From Chloroflexota bacterium (GTDB taxonomy: Bacteria; Chloroflexota; Anaerolineae; Caldilineales; Caldilineaceae): a stretch of 8,356 bases of DNA. Shown piece by piece: positions 1 through 6,366 of the stretch. Under the pieces are notes generated by a model. It saw only the letters and a list, made by a program, of their open reading frames with translations, ran no database searches and was not told the origin of the DNA. Position 1 is the stretch's first letter; every line of letters starts with the position of its first letter. The stretch covers positions 1 through 8,356 of the forward strand of contig QEUW01000351.1 in assembly GCA_003577005.1 (NCBI GenBank). Reading direction: 5' to 3'. The position numbers and the translations under genes were made by a program.

Positions 1-1
1 C

Positions 2-628
2 GTGCGCAACGTCTCCTTCCAGGTGCAGAAGGGGGAAACCTTCGTCGTCATGGGGCTGTCGGGCAGTGGCAAGTCGACGCTGTTGCGCTGTCTGCCTCGA
101 CTAGTCGAGCCGACCCATGGGCAGGTGCTGATCGACGGCGAAGATGTGGTCACTATGGACGAGAAGCCGTTGCGCGAGCTGCGCCGCCACAAGATGAGCA
201 TGGTCTTCCAGCATTTTGGCCTCTTTCCGCACCGGCGTATCATCGACAACGTGGCGTATGGGCTGGAGATCCAGGGGGTTGATAAAACTCGTCGCTATGG
301 GAAAGCACGTGAGGTCCTGGCGCTGGTCAACCTGGCCGGCTGGGAGAATCATTATCCGGCCCAACTCAGCGGCGGGATGCAGCAACGGGTCGGGCTGGCG
401 CGCGCCCTGGCGGTGGACCCGGAGATCTTACTCTTCGATGAGCCTTTCAGCGCACTCGACCCGCTCATCCGCCGCGAGATGCAGGACGAATTGCTCGACC
501 TCCAGCAGAAGATGCACAAGACGATTGTCTTTATCACCCACGATTTTGCCGAGGCGATCAAGCTGCCCACGATTTTGCCGAGGCGATCAAGCTGGCGGGA
601 CCCGAGGGTGGGCGCATTGCCATCATGA
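2..628 (+). CDS. proV: Glycine betaine/proline ABC transporter ATP-binding protein, N-terminal part (5' truncated by window, 3' frameshifted)
   Basis: This is the ATPase of a ProU/OpuA-type importer; it hydrolyses ATP at the inner face of the membrane to drive osmoprotectant uptake. Counting from the GTG at 2, it shows Walker [10 protein letters not shown] (18-26), Q-loop VFQ (68-70), signature LSGGM (122-126), Walker B ILLFDE (142-147), D-loop SALD (150-153) and H-loop His180. The text around these ([25 protein letters not shown]) is typical of ProV rather than of other ABC ATPases. ProV proteins usually have about 40-50 residues before this point, so the real start probably lies left of the window and the GTG is probably an internal Val codon. 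After residue 188 a 29-bp tandem duplication shifts the frame, and 20 unrelated residues follow before a TGA at 626-628. The ATP-binding core is complete, but the domain end and the CBS region are lost from this frame. It is either a genuine mutation or an assembly error. Confidence 0.88.
   Translation: MRNVSFQVQKGETFVVMGLSGSGKSTLLRCLPRLVEPTHGQVLIDGEDVVTMDEKPLRELRRHKMSMVFQHFGLFPHRRIIDNVAYGLEIQGVDKTRRYGKAREVLALVNLAGWENHYPAQLSGGMQQRVGLARALAVDPEILLFDEPFSALDPLIRREMQDELLDLQQKMHKTIVFITHDFAEAIKLPTILPRRSSWRDPRVGALPS
537..594 (+). repeat. Exact 29-bp tandem duplication that frameshifts proV
   Basis: Two identical 29-bp copies (537-565 and 566-594) lie head to tail, beginning CCCACGATTTTGCC and ending ATCAAGCTG. 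Bases on either side do not extend the match. As 29 is not a multiple of three, reading passes from frame 2 to frame 1. Removing one copy restores a continuous ProV sequence, in which [12 protein letters not shown] runs into [16 protein letters not shown]. Each copy covers the codons following the H-loop histidine. Confidence 0.97.
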
Positions 629-942
629 AGAATGGTGAATTTGTCCAGGTGGGCAGCGCCGAAGAGGTGGTCTTGCAGCCTGTCAACGACTATGTTGCCG
701 AGTTCACCAAGGATGTCCCGCGTCACAAGGTGCTCACCGCACGGGCAGTGATGCAGCCGGTCCGCGCCGATCTCGCCAACAACCATGCCATCTCGGTCAC
801 CATCCGGCTCGATGAGTTGATCCCCTTGCTGGCCACCAGCGACGTAGCGTTGCCCGTCGTGGATGAAGAAGACAACCTGGTGGGCTGCGTCGACCGTACA
901 TCGATCATGCTGGCCTTGTCGAATCACGCTGAGGAGAAATGA
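625..942 (+). CDS. ProV C-terminal fragment with a single CBS-like domain (separated by frameshift)
   Basis: This frame carries the missing end of the upstream ATPase. Homologous sequence in this frame begins at 595 ([20 protein letters not shown]), before the first ATG at 625, which shows that it is a displaced gene end and not a separate gene. [34 protein letters not shown] and a CBS-like unit with [15 protein letters not shown] match the ProV C-terminus; in that family the CBS region gates the transporter by ionic strength. Only one CBS-like repeat is present, matching the second of the two in E. coli ProV. If translated alone it would start at ATG 625, which overlaps the upstream TGA as ATGA; GAGGGTGG (604-611) is a weak and rather distant ribosome site. 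Its stop overlaps the permease start. If one repeat copy is removed, the gene encodes about 303 residues within the window. Confidence 0.75.
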   Translation: MKNGEFVQVGSAEEVVLQPVNDYVAEFTKDVPRHKVLTARAVMQPVRADLANNHAISVTIRLDELIPLLATSDVALPVVDEEDNLVGCVDRTSIMLALSNHAEEK

Positions 943-2918
943 GCACCTCTGCCCATAAGACGGCGCCGGCATTTGAAATACCAGGGGTGAATCGCAAGGT
1001 CACCTATCTGCTCGTCGTGTTGCTCTTGCTGGCGGCGACGATTGCCTTACACGCCACCGGGCTTGCACCGGCCTCCTTTCCAGCCGCGTGGGATCTGCAC
1101 CTGCGCGAACCCATCGACGGCTTCAAGTCATGGGTGATCGGCAACCGCACCAGCCATCCCGTCTTTCTCTATTTCTTTGACCCGTTGAGCAATTTTATCG
1201 ACACCAGCCTGCGCAGTCTGGAGCGGTTGTTGTTGGCGCTGCCCTGGCCGTCCATCGTTATCTTGCTCTATGCGCTTGGCTATCGAGCCGGCGGCCACCG
1301 GGTAGGAGGGCTGGCAGTGGCCGGTTTTCTGGTCATGGGGCTCTTTGGGCTCTGGCCGCAGAGCATGGCGACGCTGGCGCTCATGGGGGTATCGGTGGCG
1401 TTGGCGCTGCTGATTGGCATCCCGCTGGGCATCCTGGCGGCCCGCCACCGGCGCTTTGATGCCTTTCTCCGCCCGCTGCTCGACGCCATGCAGACGATGC
1501 CGGCCTTTGTCTATCTGATCCCCGTGCTCCTCTTCTTTGGCATTGCACGGGTGCCAAGTGTGATCGCGACGGTGATCTACGCCCTGCCGCCGGCGATCCG
1601 CCTGACGAGCCTAGGTATCCGCCAGGTAGACACACAGATATTGGAGGCAGCCGATGCCTACGGTTCGACCGAATGGCAGAAGCTGGTCAAGGTACAGTTG
1701 CCGTTGGCGTTGCCTTCGATCTTGCTGGGCATCAACCAGACGATCATGATGGCGCTGGGCATCGTGGTGATCGCAGCGCTGATCGGCGCAGGTGGGCTAG
1801 GCTGGGAGGTGCTCGATGCGCTGCGCCGGCTGCGAGTAGGCCAGGCATTAGAGGCAGGGCTTGCGATTGTTCTCATGGCTGTGGTTTTCGACCGCATCAG
1901 CTATGGGTTTGCGCGGCCCCACCCGGTCGCTTCGCCCTCCTCCTTGCGCGCCAATGTGCCCGGTTGGCTACTTGGCTATGTCTTTTGGGCAGGCGTTTTG
2001 ATCTTCGTGCTGGTCTTCATCTTGGTTGATGCCGAGCGCGGGCTGTTGCGCGGCTTTCCGCCGGGGTGGCGCATTTCTATCCGTAGCCCGGTCGATGCGC
2101 TGGTGGATTGGATGAAGGTGAATCTATATGAGATTGGCCGGTTGCCCATCGGCACCGGTCCCTTTAGCGATTTTCTGATCATCTACCTCCTCAACCCGCT
2201 GCGCCGTATCCTGCAAGCAACGATTCCCTGGCCGGTCCTGGTCGCTGCGGTTGGTGTGATCGGGCACTGGGGGGGCGGGTGGCGGGTGGCCGTGGGGTGC
2301 ATGGCCGGCCTGTTTACGATTGGCCTCCTTGGCCTCTGGCCCCAGAGCATGGATACACTCAGCCAAGTGCTGGTTGCCGTCCTGCTGGTGGTGGTGATCG
2401 GCGTGCCGCTGGGCATCTGGTCGGCGCGCAGCAATATAGTCGAGGCGCTGTTGCGCCCGCTGTTGGATTTTCTCCAGACGGTCCCGCCCTTTGTGTTTCT
2501 TGTCCCGGTTATCATGCTCTTCAACGTGGGGCGGGTGCCGGGTATCATTGCCTCGGTGCTCTATGCCTTGCCGCCCATCATCCGCCTGACCAATTTGGGG
2601 GTCCGCCAGGTGGCGCCGGCGGCGGTGGAGGCGGCCGATGCCTTTGGCTCCACCTCCTGGCAAAAGCTGGTCAAGGTGCAACTCCCGCTGGCGCGGCCTT
2701 CGATTCTGTTGGGCGTCAACCAGACGGTGATGATGGTGCTGGCCATGGTGATCATCGCCGGGCTGGTGGGGGGTGGTGCGCTGGGGCTGGAGGCTGTCAA
2801 CGGGCTGGCGCGCAGCCAGCTAGGTCGCGGGCTGGAGGCGGGATTCGCAATTGTGATCCTGGCGCTGGTCCTCGACCGCCTTACGCAGACGTGGGCGGCC
2901 GCGCAACAGCTACGCTGA
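939..2918 (+). CDS. proW: Glycine betaine/proline ABC transporter permease, two ProW domains fused in tandem
   Basis: This integral membrane subunit should form the substrate channel for the ProV-type ATPase upstream. The 659 residues hold two full binding-protein-dependent permease domains. They align with an offset of 328 residues: GLWPQSM at about 137-143 and 465-471, and EAA coupling loops at 236-260 (EAADAYGSTEWQKLVKVQLP) and 564-588 (EAADAFGSTSWQKLVKVQLP). Hydrophobic segments are seen near 22-38, 95-110, 122-166, 186-220, 262-290 and 302-320, then again in the second half after a segment at 344-363. E. coli ProW is a single domain of about 350 residues that must dimerise, so this chain may supply both halves of the channel. 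The ATG overlaps the preceding TGA as ATGA, with GAGGAG at 931-936 only two bases away, so translation is probably coupled. No binding-protein gene or fused binding domain is seen here. Confidence 0.93.
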   Translation: MSTSAHKTAPAFEIPGVNRKVTYLLVVLLLLAATIALHATGLAPASFPAAWDLHLREPIDGFKSWVIGNRTSHPVFLYFFDPLSNFIDTSLRSLERLLLALPWPSIVILLYALGYRAGGHRVGGLAVAGFLVMGLFGLWPQSMATLALMGVSVALALLIGIPLGILAARHRRFDAFLRPLLDAMQTMPAFVYLIPVLLFFGIARVPSVIATVIYALPPAIRLTSLGIRQVDTQILEAADAYGSTEWQKLVKVQLPLALPSILLGINQTIMMALGIVVIAALIGAGGLGWEVLDALRRLRVGQALEAGLAIVLMAVVFDRISYGFARPHPVASPSSLRANVPGWLLGYVFWAGVLIFVLVFILVDAERGLLRGFPPGWRISIRSPVDALVDWMKVNLYEIGRLPIGTGPFSDFLIIYLLNPLRRILQATIPWPVLVAAVGVIGHWGGGWRVAVGCMAGLFTIGLLGLWPQSMDTLSQVLVAVLLVVVIGVPLGIWSARSNIVEALLRPLLDFLQTVPPFVFLVPVIMLFNVGRVPGIIASVLYALPPIIRLTNLGVRQVAPAAVEAADAFGSTSWQKLVKVQLPLARPSILLGVNQTVMMVLAMVIIAGLVGGGALGLEAVNGLARSQLGRGLEAGFAIVILALVLDRLTQTWAAAQQLR

Positions 2919-2945
2919 ACCCAAGCACATACCAGAGATAAAACG

Positions 2946-3030
2946 GCAACACAGAGCACACCGAGAATACACAAAGCACACTGAGTTTTTCTCTGTGCTC
3001 TCTGTGGCTTCTCGGTGCCCTCTGTGTTGC
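2946..3030. terminator. Long imperfect palindrome between convergent genes, probable two-way terminator
   Basis: Arms of 40 nt (2946-2985 and 2991-3030) pair at 32 of 40 positions around a TTTTT loop (2986-2990). The outer 11 pairs (GCAACACAGAG) are perfect. Short T runs follow the stem on both strands: TATTTT at 3031-3036 on plus, and TTTT just beyond 2946 on minus. The site lies 28 nt after the permease stop and 28 nt beyond the end of the minus-strand gene, as expected for a shared terminator. The right arm is built from units resembling CTCTGTGNN with a period of about 9, which suggests a dispersed repeat family rather than a unique terminator. Confidence 0.6.
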
Positions 3031-3058
3031 TATTTTGGTCTGCTTACCCACACCCACC

Positions 3059-5980
3059 TTATTTCATATCGCAGGCCACGCGGAAACCGATGCTGGAGTA
3101 GCGGTTGGATGGTGCGGCGTAGAAATTGCGCGAGGCGCAGCGCAATAGATTGCGCGAGTTATAGAAGGCCCCGCCGCGCAGGACACGACGCTCGTGGCCG
3201 GCCAGGTCATCGCAGACATTATATTCGTAACCGGCATAGTGGGGCAGCCAGCGGGTGCTGCACCACTCCCAGACGTTGCCGGCCATATCGGCTGCGCCGC
3301 AGACGGCGTTGCCCGCCGGAAAGAGCCCGACAGCAGTTGTGCCACCGATACCGGCGTCGTTGAGATTGCAGGCGCCGGCCACATAGTCATCGCCCCAGGG
3401 GTAGAGGCGCCCATCCGTGTGGCGGGCGGTCCGCTCCCACTCTGCCTCGGTGGGCAGGCGGATGGCGCGGCCCGTCTCTTGGCTGAGCCAGTTGCAAAAG
3501 GCCACCGCCTCGTACCAGCTCACACCCACCTGGGGATGATTGAGCGAGTTGAAGAGACCATCATAGAGGTTGGGGCCGTTGATCCCCTGCTCCTGTCGCC
3601 ATGCCCATCCAGCCGCGGTCCAATAGCGGGGTTCGCTGTAGCCACCGGCTGCCACAAAGGTTTGATACTGTGCTACCGTAATCGGGTAGCGGCTGATGGC
3701 GTAGGGGCGCCGGATCAGCGTGCAGATAAAGCGCGGCATCTCGTTGTCCAACGCGTGCCGGTCATGCGCCTGGTTACTGCCCATGAGAAACGGCCCCGGC
3801 TCGATGGCAACCCAACTCAGGTCTGGCCGCCCATCTTTCACACCGACACCGGGTCGCTGATCCCCAATCAGCGCCAGTGTGCGCCCGGCGCTGGCGCGGT
3901 CCGTAGCAGCCAGCTGGCCGGTGCTCACCAGCTTCTGTAACCAGCTACGCACAGCTGCAAGCGTTGCCAAATTATCTTGATCGACGACGGGGTCCACAGC
4001 CTCGTGGATCTCGGTCTCGACCAGCGCCTGCCCGGCGAGCAGCGCCGCCCACCAATCTGATTCAACGGCAACGTCGGCGCGTTCCGGGTCGCACGGATGC
4101 GGGCAGAGCTTGTTCACTAGTGTCCACGCTGCATAGGGGGTGCCGCGCGCCACCTTGGCCGCGGCGAGCAACAGCACCTCGCGCCAGCGCTCTGGCTCTT
4201 CACGCACAAGTTGGACCAGCAGACCGGGAAAACCGGCTTCTGTCAGGTGGCGTGCGGCCAGATATTCCTGAAAGGTGCGGTGGGGAAAACTGTAGACACC
4301 CTCACCCTTGTTGGTAAGCAAACCGGCCCGGTCACGGATGTACTCGACCACACGGGCCGGTCGCATATCCGGGTCGTGTGTGGCGCGCATCAGAGCCTCA
4401 ACCAATCTTGCTTCGGCAATATCGGCCGCGCCGGTCATCTCGCGCTGGCCGGCATGGACATCGTACGCCAAGGACTCCAGCGCCTTGCGCACGATAGACT
4501 GGGGCGCCCGCAGCCACTCGGCCATGCTCTCGGTCTGAAGTACGGCAGCGCCAGCACGATTGTGGACAATCTTGGGACGCTCCCAGATGTCCAGCAAGAG
4601 TTCGACGCTCTCTTCGTAGAGCTGTTCACGGTCGTCAGGCAGGCTGCCGCCGCGCCAGGAATGGAGCGAGGCCATGAGGGTCAACAACAGCGGCCGGCTG
4701 GCCAGGTCGCGCAGGTGTTGATTGTTGCGCACCGCCTCTTTGAGGATGGTTGCGCGGCCCTGCGCTTCCTCTGGGTGTAGCCCTTTGCGGATCTGCGCCA
4801 TGTGGTTGTACCACTTGTTGATAAAGTCATCGATCTGATCGGGCTGGAAGGGGGCCAGCACTGCCTCCGCAAAGCCGGGTAGGCGCCACTCCTGGCGCTG
4901 GTAGGCGTAGGTGCGGCTGGTGATCAGGATGCGCACCCGAGGGAACTGGCGCCGGAAATCAAGCACCGCCTGTTTGACGCTGGCGCGGCGAGCCTGGACC
5001 TCAGGCACTTCATCCAGACCGTCAAGCAGCAGCAGCCCGCCCTCTTCGAGCAGATGTTGGCGGAGGAGGGGCGCAAAGTCGGCCAGATTCGGCCCCATCT
5101 GGAGGGTGATGTGTTTCCACAGCAGGTCACCCGATTGTGGTTCATCTTCAGGCAGCAGTTGGGCGGCAAAATTGCGCAACACGACCCGCACCGGCAGGAG
5201 CGCGCCCTGGGTCCAGGCTTCGCCCAGATGGGTGAGATTGGCATGGTCGAGGCCAAGAATTTCACCCGCCAGACAGAGCGCTAGAAAGCTGGCAAAGGTT
5301 GTCTTGCCCGAGCCGGGGTCACCCAACAGCGCAGCGTAGGGGGAACTGTTGACAAAAGCCAGCGCCGACTGGCGGGCGTGCTCGGCCATCTCCATGTAGT
5401 CGCGATGCCCAAAACGTTCGAGCTTACGCTTGTCCAGCATGGCGATATGTAGCGTGTCGAGCGCTGTATAGACGGCGGCCAGTTCCAGCCGGGCCTGCTC
5501 CTGGTCGTACGCCATCTTGTGGTCGATGCCGGCCAGGTCAAGCGTGGCGCTGTCCAGCACGATCTGGTTGAGATAGGTCCAGAGCAGCTCTTTCGGGTCG
5601 ACCAGGCCAGGGGCGGGTGGCGCGTGAAAAACGGCGGAGTGGATATTGAGCGTCTCTACCGTGCCGTAGTAGGCCACGCCATCGCCGGTGATGATCACAT
5701 TGTCGTTCAGATCGTGACCGGCTGTGACCGCCCGCTCGTTGCTGCTGGCTGCTGGGGCGCTGTTCGCTTGCAGTTGGCGGGTGAGCGCCTCCATCTTCCG
5801 CTGCGTGAACGCCAGTTGGGCAACCAACTCTGCATGTGTCATGTCGGCAAGGGCGACCTCTGTGGTGCATGGTGTCGCCGGGTTGCGGACCTGTTGCACG
5901 GTCATGCTGGCTATAAGCGGGTCATCGACCTCCAAGCCGATAGCCTCTGTTTGTAGGCTGATGGGGAAGTTGTTCGCCAT
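3059..5980 (-). CDS. NACHT (STAND) NTPase with C-terminal FGE/SUMF1-like domain
   Basis: This is a 973-residue predicted sensor/signalling ATPase. Residues 44-72 are helical and coiled-coil-like. A beta-rich NDNVIITGDG segment follows at 92-101, then a pre-NACHT region (about 128-180, WTYLNQIVLDSATL...RLELAAVYTALDTL) seen in many bacterial NACHT proteins. The NACHT domain has P-loop GDPGSGKTT (220-228), Walker B LLLLDGLDEV (316-325) and ILITSR (351-356). FPHRTFQEYLAARHL (565-579) is the usual winged-helix end of the module, and a helical region runs to about 710. Residues 720-972 form an FGE-like domain with PFLMGS, YPITVAQYQTF, VSWYEAVAFCNWL, RLPTEAEWE, AGNVWEW and IGFRVA. FGE activates sulfatases, but here the catalytic cysteine position carries Asn941 and a few residues are missing, so a binding role is more likely. 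No signal peptide is seen, implying a cytoplasmic protein. The start is supported by AAGGAGG seven bases upstream. The function is inferred; no recognisable effector domain is present. Confidence 0.9.
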   Translation of the reverse strand: MANNFPISLQTEAIGLEVDDPLIASMTVQQVRNPATPCTTEVALADMTHAELVAQLAFTQRKMEALTRQLQANSAPAASSNERAVTAGHDLNDNVIITGDGVAYYGTVETLNIHSAVFHAPPAPGLVDPKELLWTYLNQIVLDSATLDLAGIDHKMAYDQEQARLELAAVYTALDTLHIAMLDKRKLERFGHRDYMEMAEHARQSALAFVNSSPYAALLGDPGSGKTTFASFLALCLAGEILGLDHANLTHLGEAWTQGALLPVRVVLRNFAAQLLPEDEPQSGDLLWKHITLQMGPNLADFAPLLRQHLLEEGGLLLLDGLDEVPEVQARRASVKQAVLDFRRQFPRVRILITSRTYAYQRQEWRLPGFAEAVLAPFQPDQIDDFINKWYNHMAQIRKGLHPEEAQGRATILKEAVRNNQHLRDLASRPLLLTLMASLHSWRGGSLPDDREQLYEESVELLLDIWERPKIVHNRAGAAVLQTESMAEWLRAPQSIVRKALESLAYDVHAGQREMTGAADIAEARLVEALMRATHDPDMRPARVVEYIRDRAGLLTNKGEGVYSFPHRTFQEYLAARHLTEAGFPGLLVQLVREEPERWREVLLLAAAKVARGTPYAAWTLVNKLCPHPCDPERADVAVESDWWAALLAGQALVETEIHEAVDPVVDQDNLATLAAVRSWLQKLVSTGQLAATDRASAGRTLALIGDQRPGVGVKDGRPDLSWVAIEPGPFLMGSNQAHDRHALDNEMPRFICTLIRRPYAISRYPITVAQYQTFVAAGGYSEPRYWTAAGWAWRQEQGINGPNLYDGLFNSLNHPQVGVSWYEAVAFCNWLSQETGRAIRLPTEAEWERTARHTDGRLYPWGDDYVAGACNLNDAGIGGTTAVGLFPAGNAVCGAADMAGNVWEWCSTRWLPHYAGYEYNVCDDLAGHERRVLRGGAFYNSRNLLRCASRNFYAAPSNRYSSIGFRVACDMK
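3080..3178 (-). other. Candidate DGR-type variable region at the C-terminus of the NACHT-FGE protein
   Basis: Residues 935-967 run from RGGAFYNSRN to RYSSIGFR. DGR targets with this fold typically end RGGSW, then a stretch rich in Asn, then NIGFR, and adenine mutagenesis turns AAC template codons into other NNC codons. Here the matching positions read TTC TAC GCC (953-955) and TCC AAC CGC TAC TCC AGC (958-963), all of which AAC could yield except the fixed CGC. High genomic GC also favours C-ending codons, and non-diversified relatives share this tail, so the call is tentative. No template repeat or reverse transcriptase is in the window. Confidence 0.35.
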
Positions 5981-5987
5981 CGTAGTG

Positions 5988-5994
5988 CCTCCTT
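5988..5994 (-). promoter_or_regulatory. Ribosome binding site of the NACHT-FGE gene
   Basis: On the minus strand the sequence reads AAGGAGG followed by 7 nt and then ATG GCG AAC. This near-perfect Shine-Dalgarno match at ideal spacing fixes the start at 5980. Confidence 0.85.
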
Positions 5995-6092
5995 CAAGTC
6001 ATGCTGCTGGTTTTCTCGAACACCATATCAATCAGTGTCGGTCGCCAGGGTCTGCGTACTACTAACTTTACAACGTATTCAGGTTGGCGCCG

Positions 6093-6117
6093 GTTCTACA
6101 AGTAGTTCTACAAGTAG
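6093..6117. repeat. 12-bp tandem repeat with internal dyads, possible operator
   Basis: GTTCTACAAGTA occurs twice in a row (6093-6104 and 6105-6116), followed by one more G. Each copy contains the dyad CTAC-AA-GTAG (6096-6105 and 6108-6117). Two small dyads spaced 12 bp apart between divergent genes could be a protein-binding site; the repeat itself is certain, its role is inferred. It lies 113-137 bp upstream of the NACHT start and about 60 bp upstream of the rightward -35. Confidence 0.45.
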
Positions 6118-6174
6118 ATGGTGCGCAGGGCAAGCGGATGGAAACGGAGAGATTGCACCCCATTCTGGTCCGTT

Positions 6175-6203
6175 TTGGCGCCAGCGCAACAACCATGTAT
6201 AAT
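6175..6203 (+). promoter_or_regulatory. Sigma-70-type promoter for the solute-binding protein gene
   Basis: TTGGCG (6175-6180) and a perfect TATAAT (6198-6203) are separated by 17 bp. Transcription would start near 6210, giving a leader of about 155 nt before the ATG at 6367. The -10 is exact and the -35 matches the consensus at 4 of 6 positions. Confidence 0.6.
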
Positions 6204-6353
6204 CGACTGACCAGTTAGTTTTCCTCTGTCGATTCCTGCTCGGCCCGGTGCAAAAGAGCGGTGCAACGCAAACCGGAAGTCCTGTTCACCCGCTTGTGCC
6301 GGTATACTGGCCGAGAGGATTTGTCCTGTACCTGCGAGCTTTCACTGCACAAA

Positions 6354-6359
6354 AAGGAG
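6354..6359 (+). promoter_or_regulatory. Ribosome binding site of the solute-binding protein gene
   Basis: AAGGAG lies 7 nt before the ATG at 6367 and selects this start, which also gives a proper lipoprotein signal peptide. Confidence 0.85.
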
Positions 6360-6366
6360 ATCCTCT

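Larger units (their letters stand above)
5981..6366. other. Divergent intergenic region between the NACHT-FGE gene and the solute-binding protein gene
   Basis: This 386-bp gene-free stretch separates two divergent genes. It contains ribosome sites at both ends, a rightward promoter (6175-6203), a 12-bp tandem dyad repeat (6093-6117) and a second TATACT box at 6303-6308 without a convincing -35. I could not place a confident leftward promoter for the NACHT gene. TTGTAG elements within the dyad repeat, read on the minus strand, could serve as its -35, but no good -10 follows. I see no tRNA, riboswitch or small gene. Confidence 0.7.

Noticed and set aside
2..4. GTG as the true start of proV
   Set aside because: The family has about 40-50 further residues upstream, and the window begins here with no room for a ribosome site; it is more likely an internal codon.
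352..972. 206-residue minus-strand frame across the proV frameshift
   Set aside because: It is antisense to clear ProV sequence in both fragments, with no motifs of its own.
2124..2681. 185-residue minus-strand frame rich in His, Gln and Arg
   Set aside because: Its composition is that of an antisense shadow of the membrane protein ProW.
3194..3940. 248-residue open frame on the plus strand
   Set aside because: It is antisense to the FGE-like domain, which is strongly conserved; no ribosome site or domain supports it.
6093..6117. CRISPR-like array
   Set aside because: There are only two abutting 12-bp copies with no spacers.
6246..6266. Direct repeat CGGTGCAA (6246-6253 and 6259-6266)
   Set aside because: Eight bases repeated once in a leader is close to chance expectation and no dyad or spacing logic supports it.
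6303..6308. TATACT as a second promoter for the binding-protein gene
   Set aside because: No acceptable -35 lies 16-18 bp upstream; the TATAAT promoter at 6198 is much better.
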